A DNA stretch of 64,000 bases from assembly GCA_004154925.1 (NCBI GenBank), contig QJNS01000190.1, forward strand, positions 62,001 through 126,000, read 5' to 3'. Position 1 is the first letter of the stretch. Every line of letters begins with the position of its first letter. The notes beneath the pieces were generated by a model that searched no databases, had not been told where the DNA came from, and worked only from the letters and a program-made list of their open reading frames with translations. The translations under genes were made by a program, and so were the position numbers. The stretch comes from Monosporascus cannonballus (Eukaryota; Ascomycota; Sordariomycetes; Xylariales). Positions 23,499 to 34,748 of this stretch are shown here, one piece after another.

Positions 23499-23897
23499 TG
23501 TAACGGCTAGGCGGTTTAACCAACTATTAAACCTTAGTCGTACGGGTTTATGTTGGCAGGAGTATCGTGGGAATCTGAGCAATGGACACAGTAATCGTGT
23601 CACGTCTCGTAATACCAAGGGTATCTTAGGTAACGAATTATTATTGCAAGCTGGTGTTATCTAGATTATGGAAATAACGAATGTTTTTATACTTATCCCA
23701 AATTACCTCGTTTTACCTGGATTATTACAATTTTGCAAAATCCTAATGATTTTGTTTTTCGTGGATTTCGCAAGATCTTAATAATCCTGTTTTTCGTGGA
23801 TTTCGTAAGATCCTAATGATCCTGTTACGTAACTTCCCCCTTATGCTCCATTTGTTTTGACTGTTTCTGGATATGTTAAGTACGTTAGGTTATGATA
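23499..23897 (-). repeat. G1 copy 4, 3' LTR
   Basis: A 399-bp LTR starting TGTAACGGCTAGGCGG and ending GGTTATGATA. The shared G1 5' block is intact; the second half carries about 2.8 units of a 35-bp repeat. It is one repeat unit shorter than its partner at 56901. Confidence 0.8.
23728..23824. repeat. 35-bp tandem repeat inside LTR, about 2.8 units
   Basis: Units of the type tttcgcaagatcttaataat..cctgtttttcgtgg repeat head to tail. The partner LTR at 56901 has about 3.8 units of the same repeat. Confidence 0.8.
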
Positions 23898-23900
23898 CGA

Positions 23901-23913
23901 TTCTCCCTTTCCC
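23901..23913 (-). promoter_or_regulatory. polypurine tract of G1 copy 4
   Basis: The plus strand reads ttctccctttccc, so the element strand has a 13-base purine run just upstream of the 3' LTR. This is where plus-strand DNA synthesis would be primed in a retrotransposon. It confirms the minus orientation of G1. Confidence 0.65.
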
Positions 23914-23945
23914 AGGATTTTCGTCCCGAAGATTTTTATTCTGTA

Positions 23946-23988
23946 AGTCAAACACCCGGTCAACGCACCACCCCCTCAACGCCCCACC
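23946..23988 (+). repeat. pogo1 left terminal inverted repeat
   Basis: 43 bp, identical in reverse complement to 25837-25879. GC-rich, with CACCACCCCC and CAACGCCCC words. It shows no RIP damage although the interior of the element is heavily mutated. Confidence 0.92.
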
Positions 23989-24068
23989 GAATTTTCGAGA
24001 CACCCAACGCACTGACCCTAACTTCAACTATATATATCTTCATCAAATAACGTCTTATTGGAAAAAGA

Positions 24069-25760
24069 ATGATACCTTTTTAATCTCCAGAATTAGGCGA
24101 TTTTAACGATATGGGATTTGCTGCTCAATTGCGTACTGCGAAGGCGATTAACGAGGTCGCAAATGGGAGGTCCATCCGAACGGCCTTTAAGCTACACCAG
24201 ATCGAACGCATTTATCTTCGTCGCAAAATCGACGGCATACGGACCCGGGAAAAACGTAACGAGGACCGTTAAAAGGTACCCAAGGTCTTAGAAAATTATT
24301 TAGCTAAATGGGTCGTAATCCAAGGCCAGCTTAAATACGCTCCTCCTTATTCCCGATTCCGTACGTACGCGTAACGCCTCCTTATTAATTCCGGTAACCG
24401 CGAACGGCTAAGAAAAAAATAAGTAACGCGATTTTTTTAACGTTATTATAAAATTAAGACTTTTAAGCGTTGGGCTATTAATTATCGGTATTTGAACGGG
24501 GTTATTAAGGCCGCATATACCGTATTATTCGATTACTTAGCTTTACTAGAAATACGGAAAATATATTCCCGGAATAAATATAACGTAAATAAATTCGTAA
24601 TAATAGAAGGTATAGGAAAAAACTTTTTTATACTTGGTAAAACCTTTAAAAAGTATATTTTCTTAAAAAATGCCTTTAAACGCGCTTAGATATCCGTTGT
24701 AACTTATATTAGCGCAAATAAACGCGTTTTTTTTTCGTTAATTATATTTAACGGCGTTAACGTATAATAATAATGATTTTCCGATACGGAAAATTAACCA
24801 TATAAAGATTAATATTTTACAATATCTTTAAATAGCTGGATTAATACCGATATTGGATTATAGTAATTGCGAAAAATATTTATTTCCTATATTAAACCTA
24901 TTAATCCGTAGGAATAAAAATTCCTTATTATCGATGGCCATAATAACTATATGATTAAAAAATTTATATGGACTTACTTAATTAATAAAATTTATATTAT
25001 TTTTTTACTCTTATATTTATCGTACATATGGTAACCGCTTAATGTAAGTATTTTTTCCGTTTTAAAACGTAAGTTCCGTTATTAGTTCTGAGAGCGCTAT
25101 TATGAAAGGGTTTTGGAGGTAACAAACAAAACGGATTTTCTATAGGCATTTGCCAAGGCCTGAAAGAAGGTTATAAAAGTTTTATAATATATAATAAGTG
25201 GTTTTAAGGCGACAGGAATATGGCCTATTAATCGGGATAAGGTTTTAAAAAATAAATATATAAAAAAAACGAAAGTACGGGAAATCGACCGGCTGCCGAA
25301 TTGCTTATTATTTTAAAATAACCCGATTTTCTTTCGTTATTCACTTTAATAAATTTTAATACATTTAAATCTTTAAAGGATATAAGGATCTTTAAGAAAA
25401 CTTTGATTAAAATCGACCTAGTTTTCGGGAAAATTACCGTTCGGCTTTTTTTTCGTAAGGTTAGCAAAGTATTTAACGTATTTAATAGCGAATTAACCGC
25501 TTTCGAAACTCATAACAGCTAATTAACTTTAGCCCTTAAAAAGGTACGCTTAAAAAAGCTAAGAAAGGTAAAAACTGACCCCAATAAAGAATTTGTACGG
25601 TTAAAGAACGTTAGGCAAGTAAAAGCCGGGCTAAAGGGGAACGCGCAAGGACCTTCCGTTATTACTTCGTAAAACGAAGCCCAAGACGAAAGAAATAAAA
25701 AAAGCGAATATTATACTAATGATCCTGATTGTATAGTAATGCGATTTTGTTAAAACCCGA
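24069..25760 (+). pseudogene. pogo1 transposase, RIP-inactivated
   Basis: The likely start is the ATG at 24069, in frame with a second at 24111. The N-terminal part (24111-24250) is helix-turn-helix-like (RTAKAINEVANGRSIRTAF). A CENP-B-type DNA-binding part follows to about 24480 and then the DDE catalytic part. The first catalytic Asp, in the position after YNV, reads Asn (24588-24590). Later blocks include FSVLKRKFR, the TNKTDFL-stop-AFAKA segment and SGFKATGIWPINRDKVLK. The C-terminal tail is Lys-rich. Stops in frame are nearly all TAA/TAG. The enzyme would have cut and pasted the element at TA sites; it is clearly dead. Confidence 0.85.
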
Positions 25761-25836
25761 TATGGGTTACTTAATTGGTTGTTAAGTTATTGATTTTTGA
25801 AGTATATAAATAGCTTGGCGATAGCCTCAAATTGGG

Positions 25837-25879
25837 GGTGGGGCGTTGAGGGGGTGGTGCGTTGACCGGGTGTTTGACT
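25837..25879 (-). repeat. pogo1 right terminal inverted repeat
   Basis: Reverse complement of 23946-23988 over all 43 bp, ending GGGTGTTTGACT next to the duplicated TA. Confidence 0.92.
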
Positions 25880-25900
25880 TAAGTCTTTAATCTTATTATA

Positions 25901-26494
25901 ACGGGTCGTATCAAGAAATATGCTAAACTTTTTTTTAAAGCAAAAACCGCTTAGCGTAACTCCTTAGTGGCCGCGGTGCTTTTTGCAAACCCTACCAAAA
26001 TAACGCCTTGTTTTTATTGCGAACGAAGGAAACTGGAATGTAAACTGGCTGAGGACGACTTTTCCCGCTATTTGTCCTGCATTCAAAACAATTAATCCAA
26101 CTGTGACGTACGGGGCCTCAGTCCCGAATAACTGCAACGCGTCGCCGCTTAATATCGAAAACTTAAGCTGGAGTTGGAGGCTGCCGAAAAAAAGGCTGAT
26201 TAGGTCAACGTCCGTCTGCGCCGCTTACGGAAGCAAAAAAGAATATGGTATAATAAAATGATAAAAGCTGTGTCCCGTGGTATCGACAACCTGGAGGAAT
26301 TGGAAGAGTTGGAGCGTCAAGAAAAACGGGCCGAACCGAAGGCCACCAAGGCCACGTCAGCAGAGGCCGCGCTTCCCCTCGACTGGTCCAACCTTAAGTC
26401 CACCGATTGGTCGTCTATTGGCTAGGGGGCTTTTGACCCCGCTGACCTCGGTGTTGCTGATAAAAGTTCCTTAATAAACGCTGGGCATTCATAA
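25901..26494 (+). pseudogene. opposite-strand accessory ORF of G1, copy 4
   Basis: A single unshifted frame of 197 codons plus stop on the strand opposite pol, with six internal stops, all TAA or TAG. The position of the ATG in copy 2 reads ACG here. The cluster CFYCERRKLEC is followed after nine residues by a second half in which the first Cys reads Tyr, giving spacing x2, x6, x9, x2, x7. Next comes a long Glu/Lys/Leu-rich stretch (KLKLELEAAEKKAD, RRLRKQKR, ELEELERQEKR) that should form a coiled coil, then an acidic tail ending SSLINAGHS. It overlaps the pol stop (26415) by 80 bp tail-to-tail. The layout resembles Zn2Cys6 cluster plus coiled coil in fungal regulators, but the function is unknown and the strand is unusual for a retrotransposon gene. 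Confidence 0.75.
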
Positions 26495-27651
26495 GATTCT
26501 TGGCTGGTTCCCAGGTGTTTTCGGAGTTTGGATGCTTTTTCCATTTGATTAGATATTACGTAAGTCCGTTTTCCTTTTTTACGTCAAAATTTTTTTTTAT
26601 TTCGTAGGTAGTTTCGTTTTCCGCTTCCATATCGTCTTATCGTTTGCGTATTACGATGGTATTTGCCGTTGACTTAAGCAAGGAAATATGGAAAACTGGG
26701 TGGAGTTTGATTTTGGGTAAAAGTTCTAGTTGGTAATTGTTTTTTGAAATTTTCTTAATAATTTTGTATGGACCGATATACTTGAAATCGAGTTTTTTGC
26801 TGAGTCGTTTTGTCTGGATATTTTTTGTAGCTAAAAAAACCATCTCCTTTTTTTCGAAGGTTGGTCTTTTAACCGTTTTTAATTGTAATATTTACTTATC
26901 TGGTTCCGTACGAATTTAAACTTTGTCTTTATTTTTTAGTATAGTTATTTAAGCTTTTCTAATATAAAGATTGCTTTAATATTAACAGGTCCGTCGTACG
27001 CATCTCTGTAGACATCCGGTGTAAACCTAAAATTTGCGAATGCTGAAGTTGTTTTAATGCTCTTATAGTAATTTATATTGTAAGCTAACTGAGCAATTAG
27101 TAACTTCTTAACCCAGTTATATTATTCGTAATTGATATAACATCGCAAATACGTTTCCAATATTTGGTTTAACCGTTTTATTTGTCCGTCCGTCTAAGGT
27201 CTAAATACGCTGGATAACTTGTGATTTAAATCGATTTGTGTCGTAAGGCCTTGCCAGAATTTTGAGGCAAACGTGGTTCCTTTATCTGAAATAATTTCGT
27301 ATAGTAATCCGTATACGTTAAAGATATTTCTGAAGAAAATATATGCCATTTGTTCGGAGTTAGTATCCTTTTGATAAGGTAAAAAATATGAAAATTTCGT
27401 AAATCTGTCGACGATTACGAAAATGCTATTATAATGTATTCCTGTTACTGGATCTTTGGATAAGGGAAATTTAATAATGAAATCCATAATGATCGAATCC
27501 TATGGTTTTTTTAAGACTAGTAGTAGTTGTAATTTTTCGTAAGGCTTATGTCGTTATGTCTTAATTTTGTTATATAGGTCGTATTATTTTCGAACTTTTT
27601 GAACCATTATTTTCATTTTTAAAAAGTAATATATGCGTTAAAGCCGTTTTA
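26415..27651 (-). pseudogene. G1 copy 4 integrase and chromodomain
   Basis: The minus-strand end of pol. Integrase core (27194-27487) keeps two catalytic Asp, in VDRFTK and SDKGT. The catalytic Glu expected after the TDGQ motif reads Lys (AAA, one G-to-A change). The C-terminal domain at 26637-26843 has KLDFKYIGPYKIIKK and HPVFHISLLK. A chromodomain follows (about 26480-26640) with [17 protein letters not shown], keeping its Trp residues. Pol ends at TAG 26415-26417. A chromodomain at the end of integrase targets integration to marked chromatin in this group. pogo2 interrupts the upstream side at 27652. Confidence 0.82.
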
Positions 27652-29584
27652 AGATGACCTCCCCATCCGCGCTTCACCCCATCAACGCTCCACCCAATTT
27701 TGAAGCCATCGCCACAACAACCTTTTTATTCAAATAATAATATCTTAATAACCACTTTATCAATTAATTCCATATTAAGTAGAACGTATAACGATGTAAT
27801 CCGCTTCCATTTCGTGATCCTCGTTGTTTCCGAAAGGCTCGTTTTCCTGTTGATTTTGCCCAGTGACGGTGGAACGTCCTTTCGTAAGGGCCTTCCGCCC
27901 TACTTTTACCTTCCTGACCGAGATTATTTTTACGAAGCCCTTATTGGGCTCGGGCTGTACCTTCCTACGCTTCTTAGGTTTCGCTTTTTTAAGAGCTGCA
28001 GTTATTTAATTATTAAGAACTTCGGTAGCAAAAAATTTGGCGGTTTTATCGTTAGGGGCTTTGGCGAACTTGCGGAATAAAAGGCGTACGGTAAGATTTC
28101 CGTAAGCTGGATTAACTTATATTAAGGCTTTTTCGATTCGGATTAATTCCTTAAATGATTTAGATATGTTAATACTTAAAGCAGCTATTTAGGATAAAAA
28201 GTTAAGTCGTTCTAAGGTAAAAATTATTTTCCGGGTAAATATATTTATTATTTCCCCCTTTTTTCTTAACGTACTTATTATTTAATATTTTCGCCTTATT
28301 ATTAAGACGTAAACTTATTATTTCTTAACCTTTTATAATATATTTTAAAATTATTATGATTTCTTATTACGTTTTTGCGAATATTTAAAAAAATCAATTT
28401 TATTTGTAATTTCGGAAACCTATCTATAATAACGTTCGCGGAATTAATAACGGTATTTCCGTTTTAAAGTAACAAATATACTTATATTAAAAAGTTAAAA
28501 AATATAGAAAATATAAATAAATAAGAAAATAATATATATCTTATTTTAAAGGCATATTTATATAAATTCCTCGGTAATATGGCTTTTATAATCGTTAATT
28601 ATTAATAGTTTTTATTTATTCGAATTTTCGGATTTAATAAAAGGAATAAAAATTTTGCGAAATTATTTTAAGCCGATTTCGTTATTCGTCCAGCCGTTTT
28701 CTAACGTAATAAAATATTAGCTTTCGTATATTTTATTGTCCGAATTAAGGAATTATTGTTATTATACATTAAAGCCGCTAAGAATTACGAAAAATAATAT
28801 TAAATACCCGTTAGCATTAATATAGGCAATTATAGTAATTTATCTTTTTTTAAACGTATTTTTTAAGAAAATACTTTCCTTAAAGGCATTTCCAAGGACG
28901 AAATAATTTTCGCCTATATTTTTTATTATTCCGATTTCGCCCGCATTAAATCGGTTCCTTTACGTAATAACTTTAACCTCCGGCAAAGAAAAGCGCCCGA
29001 ATAAGACGTTAATAAAGGCCGGGAAAACGTCTTTTAAATACTTATAGTTAATAAATTTGCCTTTAAAAATCCTGATTCCAGAATAGCGACGCAAAAATCG
29101 GGCTACCCAACCTTTTCCTAAGCGTTTAAGGCTGTTATTATTAATTTGGAGGCGTTATACGTATAAACAGAATCGCGAATAAGATAATACATAACCTAAT
29201 TAACCCTATACGATAACCTAACAGGTTAAAGCTTTTTTTTTGGATTCGTAATAATTTCTGATAACTTTTATTAAAATCTTCTTTCGTCCGTATACCTTGG
29301 ATACGGCAAAAGATATATTTTTTGTCAACTTAATAACCCTTAGAAGCTAAACACAAAAACTTCTTACGTATTACTTCATTAATCGCCTGCGCCGTACGGA
29401 ATTAAGCTGAAAGCTGCATATTATTCAAAAGCGCAAATTCTGATAAAAAAAGATGTTTTTTTTAATTTCTTAAAGCGTTATTAAAAAGCTTTTTATAGAG
29501 AAAAAAATCAGTAGGTGAATTAACGCGTAACGCGGTTGTAGGGTGGCGCGTTGTTAAGGTAGAGCGCGAATGGGGGCGTTATCT
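27652..29584 (-). mobile_element. pogo/Fot1-type DNA transposon (pogo2)
   Basis: A 1933-bp element flanked by TA (27650-27651 and 29585-29586). Its inverted ends of about 45 bp are similar but not identical (AGATGACCTCCCCAT against AGATAACGCCCCCAT). They share the overall C-rich pattern of the pogo1 ends, but it is a different subfamily. Transposase is on the minus strand. The flanking G1 integrase-RNase H region rejoins across it, matching 11820-11850 of copy 1. Confidence 0.85.
28080..29500 (-). pseudogene. pogo2 transposase, RIP-inactivated
   Basis: On the minus strand the DNA-binding domain ends with GKGWVARFLRRYSGI (near 29110) and leads into the catalytic domain. The block NAGEIGIIKNIGENYFVLG has Gly at the position of the first catalytic Asp. 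A later block reads ITIIAYINANGY, the usual beta-strand before the second catalytic region. Layout, spacing and element length match pogo1, but the sequence is clearly divergent. Stops are frequent and mostly TAA/TAG. The plus-strand open frame at 27700-28080 is a shadow of its 3' part. Confidence 0.75.
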
Positions 29585-30145
29585 TAAGGTTTTGTGGATC
29601 CCTGGGTGTTTATGCAACTAGTGTTTATGTATCTTTCGTATTAGGTTTTCCTGATATTCTTCTGGCACTTGTATTTTGATTATTTTCTGGGTTTCTGGTA
29701 AATTATTATTATATTACTAGATTTTCTAATGTATATCAAGGGGTACGGCTCGTATTGTCGTAATCTGTCGTAGGCGTAAATGTTCTTTTGCGGTAATATC
29801 AAAAACTATATAACTAACTTTGACCAATTTTTCTTTAAGGTTTGGTTATCTGCTTAAAGCGTCCACTTTGCCGTTTTCTGAACCTTTTTTGTAAATGATA
29901 ACAAAATTAAAGTTTGCCAATTTCTTTACATATTTTAACTGTCGTCCTGTAAGTTTTCTAGTTATAGTAAAACGGGTAAAATTTGAATAATTCGTATAAA
30001 CTTTAACCTAATATAGATTTTTTTTCAGGAAGTACTTGAATTTCTTAAAAGCCATGATAATAGCCATAAATTCTTTATCTGGAATGCCGTAATTAAGCTC
30101 GGCTTTTTTTAACTTGTATAAAAAGAATGTAATGGGATATAGTTT
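29585..30145 (-). pseudogene. G1 copy 4 RNase H segment, left part
   Basis: Minus-strand pol between pogo2 and the G2 insertion. At 30008-30145 it reads AELNYGIPDKEFMAIIMAF, the RT/RNase H connection. The frame then passes into LTR sequence at 30146, so the apparent 70-residue open frame there is a chimera. The rest of RT resumes at 45009 after the G2 composite, with AGTTT on both sides. Confidence 0.75.
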
Positions 30146-30565
30146 TGTAACGAACCTATCATACATCCACCTGGAGGTATGAGCAGTATCCGAAATGGGG
30201 TCTTGATTTGCAGGTAACAATAAGGCGAGGAATAATTCAGTGGTCTATTCGTTAAAGAGATTTAAAGACTTTTTCCTTAATTAAAGGACGGTATAAATTT
30301 CTTTGGATTAAAAGCTTAGATTAATAGCTAAGGAACGAAACTAAGTAAGTGCTATTTATATAAAAAATTGATTTATTATATATCCTAACTCCTAAAGTAA
30401 ATGTGGCGTAAATTTAGTGGATTTATATAATCTGGTCTCCAAATTACCCAGATTAACCAGATTTTTTTAAGAACTAAGCTTTCCGTCCGAAATTTAACCG
30501 TAATAAGTCCGCGTTAAGCCTTAAAGGTTGGTTTCCTCGAAACAGGAACCCCTATTCCTATAACA
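30146..30565 (-). repeat. G2a 3' LTR (subtype with GGAACCCC end)
   Basis: 420 bp, TGTAACGAACC to CCTATAACA. The first half matches the other G2 LTRs. The second half (ending in AACAGGAACCCC) is shared with 44304-45008 but not with the LTRs of the inner G2 copy. A purine tract on the minus strand follows at its right edge. Confidence 0.85.
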
Positions 30566-30666
30566 TTATTTTCCCTTTCCAAAAATCTTTGTTCTAAAGA
30601 TAAGAACCGTAGGTCGCCATTTTATTTTTGTTGAAAAAAATTGGAAGTATCCCAGCTAACTTTACT

Positions 30667-31375
30667 ATAATAGGTCGTATCCAAAAAGAAAAAAGAAAAC
30701 CCCGGTTGAATTAATGCGGTTTCCGCGATATTTATATTAATTTAATTAAAAATTTGGTATTAAGGCTTTTTCTTATTCGAATTGTGTCCGATTTAACGAA
30801 ACCAATTTTTTTATTACGAAATATTTAAATTATAATTGTTATATCCGTCGGTAACGTTTTTTTATAACGTTTTAATCATAAATTTGCTGCAAAAAATAAA
30901 CGAAACGCAAAACCGTTTATTGCCCGAATAACGTAAAACCGAAAATAGCTTTTTGTTATACTAAGAAGTTGCAAAAAAAAAATAAAAGGCAGTAAAAAAA
31001 AGGTTAGCCGAATTATGCCGTTAGTAAAACGAAAAATCGAAGGAATTTGTTTAAAAATTAAGGCGTTTACGCCTTTAATAAAGCTTTTTTAAAAAAAGGG
31101 CCGTAAAATTATTAAAAGAAATTTGAATTTAAATTAATTAAAAAAACGGGAAAGAATGAAAAAAAGCGGCGCTACGTAGACGTGAAGCAAGTACAGTTTA
31201 TATCTAAGATGGACGTTATTTTAAAGGCGTTTATTTTTTTAACTGGAACGCCGAAAGTTTGGATTTAAATAAGGGACCGTTATCGCCCGTAACTTTAGCC
31301 GTATTAAAAACGGTCGGTTAGGATTTTGTCGGTAAAATGTTTTAATTAAGTCTATCGTATACGTTAAATTATTAA
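30667..31375 (+). pseudogene. opposite-strand accessory ORF of G2, outer copy
   Basis: Aligned with the inner copy at 35265-35930. The start codon reads ATA. A segment equivalent to the first half of the cysteine cluster (FSYSNCVRF) and one equivalent to the second (CYIRR) are visible, but in a different frame from the start. The span is 709 bp against 666 in the inner copy, so frameshifts or small insertions are present. The C-terminal block AESLDL and the following conserved segment are recognisable. It is more degraded than the inner copy. Confidence 0.5.
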
Positions 31376-34300
31376 ATGATTTTTATATGTTTTATTTATA
31401 TAAGTATTTTTTTTATTTAATTAGGTATTACATCTTATTTTTGATTATTTTGAAATTTAATATTTATTCGATTTTGTATTTGTTAAAAATGTTTTTAAAT
31501 TTTCGGTCTTTTCTAATAAGGCGTTTATAAATGCTAATTTTAATAAATAAAATATGAAAAATAAGGTGTATTTTTATGTTTTTGGGTAGTAATAATTAAT
31601 AATTAGTTCTAGAAATAATTTCTTTAATTTTAAGTAGGTTAAAATTTTTAAAATTAAATTTATTACTAGGTTTTTTTATTTTGATTTAAAAGATGTTCAA
31701 AGTTACGTTTTGCCTCTGGTGTAATAGATATATTTTATTTCTTTTTGTTAAAATTATTTTTTTAATTCCTTTCTTATTATAATATTAGGTTTTTTAGTAT
31801 TAAAGAAATTATAATTCGTTTTAAAGACGGGCTTAAATCGTTTTAATTTCTGTTATTAATATTTTTATTTTTAAAATAATCGTAACAATTTTTGGTACCT
31901 TATTAAGATATTGTTTGAGTTATTTTGTTTTTATATTATATTGGTATATTGTTATATAAAATAACAAATTTATATTTTTGTTAACAGATATATTATAAAC
32001 GATTTGCGCCAGTGGTAAAAATTTTACCTAGTTATTTTGTTAATAATTATAATAACCTTTAAAATATTATTTTATAATTTGGTTTAATTATTCAATTTGG
32101 CCGTTTATTTAAGATTAAAATGTTATTAAGAATTTAAATTTAATATTAATTTGTTTAAAAAAGCTGGTACCAAATTTAAAGTTAAAAACGTATTTTTGTC
32201 GGAAATAATTCTTTTGGTATTCCGTATTTGTTAAAGTAATATCTAATAAAGGCATAAACTAATTGCTTTGTCGTTACGTTTTTTTTAAAAGGTAAAAAAT
32301 ACCCATACTTAATAAATCTATTAACGATTACCTACATTCCGTCATATTGGATTTTAATAATTAGATTTTTTTAATGGAAATAAGTTAATAATAAAGTTTT
32401 AAATTAGGGTATTTTATATTTTGTTAGGAATGTCCGTAAGTTATAACAGTCCGTAGTGCTTATGGCGTGTTACCTTGGCCTTATTGTAAATATTGCAATT
32501 TTTAATAATTCTTTTGACCATTCGACGTAACTTTGAGAAGTTGTCTTTTTCTTATAACCGTCGGATGGTTTTAAAATTTTCTTAATGTTTATATAATGGA
32601 TTTTCGTAAAATTCCTTTACGAATCGTTTTTGTTGATTTTTTTGGAATAAAATCTTGTTATGGTATAATAACTGGTCCATTGGTTATTCCTTTAACTGTT
32701 GAATCTTTTCTTATTCCTTCGTATTATAAAAATTCCGAAACCGTTTTAAAAGTTTGGGGAATAGTTTTTCTAGGATTTCGTATAATTATATAATGTTATC
32801 CTTATTTTATTATAGTATTTGCATATTCTTTTGGGAATTTCGGTATCATAATTGTTTTTGCAACTAAAAATATCTGCTTGGATATTTTTTTCCTTTAATA
32901 TAATATATTTTAAAATTAAATCTGAATAGGAAAATTATCTAAGTTTTCTATTTTTTGTTTAAGCGTTATACTTTTATAAATCGGGTAAGATTTTTATAAT
33001 TAAAGTAAATATTAAAAGGTTTTTTTGTTCCGTTAAAGAAAGGTTTTTATTCCTTAGAGGTATTAATAATTATTAATAATTCCTTATCATAAATTAAATA
33101 TTTGGATTTTGTATTTTAAAATGCTTTTAAGTAATATACCATTAGGTACCATTTGCCGTTATTTTTTAATTATTTTAAAACGGTATTTAATATATAGTTT
33201 AAAAAATCCGTTTTTAAGCGTTTTTTTTTCTGTCGGCGTTAGGTAATCTTATTATGGGTCCGCTAGTAATTGCATTTTTCAAAATTTGGAATGCTTTTTT
33301 CGTTTTCTTTTAGGAGTTCAAATATTTTTCCCATATATTCTTTAATAATAAGTTTCGTTAATAGCTTAATTATATTTCCGTATTTCTTAATTAGGCCACG
33401 GACGTAATCCGTAAATTTTAAGATTTGTCGGATATTTATAATAATTATTTTGTTAGAAATAGGTCAGTTTTTAATTATTTTTATCTTAAAGAATTAAATT
33501 TGAATTTGGCCGGAGATGAAAATATATTTCAGAAAATCTAGTTTTTATATATGTTATACGTTTTTGGCAGAGATAATTCAGATATTTACTTTGTTTAACG
33601 TTTAAAGTATTTAAATAATTTGCTTTTTGCACTTCTTAAAGGTTTCAAAATAAATAAGAATGTTGTCGAAATAAACAAATATAAACTTATCTAGGAATTT
33701 TCTGAAAATAGTTATAATTAATCGTTAAAAACTGGCGGGAGCATTAATAAGTCCTATAAGTATTATTTTGTATTCGTAAAGTCCATATATTGTTTTAAAT
33801 GCCGTTTTTCATTTTTTGGCCATTTTACTACGGTAATAACCGTTTCGAAAATTAAATACGATAAATTATTTAATTTTACTAATGTTTTTTTAATGTACTT
33901 TTTAAAGTTAAAGAATATCTGTTTTTAATCGTAATGTCATTTAATTATTTATAGTTAATTACTTTCCTAAAAACCAAATTTTCGATTTCGTTAACTTTTT
34001 ATTTTTTATCTTTAGGTTTTAATATTATTAAAACGGGGTATTCCGTAAGAAAATCAAAAAAATTAAATATATTTTCTTTTTAAATTAAATTAAAATTTTT
34101 ATAATGTCTTTAACTTATTCGGATTTATATAGTAAATCTTGTAAACTTTAGAATAATATTTTTTTAATATGAATTTTATAATCCTATTATCCGTATAATA
34201 ATAATTTATAGGTTTTTTTTTATTTTTAAACAATTTTTTAAATCGTTAATATTTAGGCGGTATCATGGAAGCTTAATTTGCAATCTGGATTACCTTAATA

Positions 34301-34748
34301 ATATAGCAAACTTTTTGGTTATTTTTTAAGTAATTTGTTTTTTTATAAAAGTATTTAATATCATTAATTAATATATGCATTACTGGACCTGAATTATGAT
34401 ATTCTCAAAATAATGTCGTACCTAAAAATATCTGCAATATTTAACGAAATCCGTTTTTAATATCTTTAAATCCGTATTAAAAGTATTTTAATTTTTCGAA
34501 AAGTTCGTCCGTTTTCGTACGTAAATAGATTTTCGTACATTATACGTAATTTATAAAACCTTAATTTATATTTTTAAGAAATCTTATGTTTTTTTATTAT
34601 TATGAAAAAGATAAAAATTTTTGGAGTTTTTAAGTTAATTATAGCTTTAAACGTTTTGTCTTTATATCGAAAAAAATGTTTATTTAATTGTATAATTTTT
34701 TAAATACCTTATATAAGGTTTTATATGTTGGGGTTTTTCGATACTTTA
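31270..34748 (-). pseudogene. G2a pol relic
   Basis: Minus-strand pol of the outer G2 copy from protease/RT (right) to chromodomain (left), aligned with 35842-39100 of the inner copy and considerably more AT-rich. The RT tetrad at 33662-33673 reads Tyr-Phe-Asp-Asn, losing the second Asp. The inner G2 is inserted at 34749, near the protease-gag boundary. Confidence 0.7.

Larger units (their letters stand above)
23946..25879 (+). mobile_element. pogo/Fot1-type DNA transposon (pogo1)
   Basis: A 1934-bp element with perfect 43-bp terminal inverted repeats beginning AGTCAAACACCCGG, flanked by TA on both sides (23944-23945 and 25880-25881). It carries one plus-strand transposase relic. Length, TA target and transposase layout fit the Fot1/pogo group of Tc1/mariner. 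It sits between the 3' LTR and the accessory frame of G1 copy 4, and that sequence rejoins cleanly across it by comparison with 14172-14200. Confidence 0.92.

Noticed and set aside
27700..28080. Plus-strand open frame of 126 codons
   Set aside because: It is antisense to the 3' part of the pogo2 transposase and starts inside that element near its terminal repeat.
30008..30220. A 70-residue minus-strand protein with RNase H-like end
   Set aside because: Its N-terminal 25 residues come from the G2 LTR; only 30008-30145 is pol.
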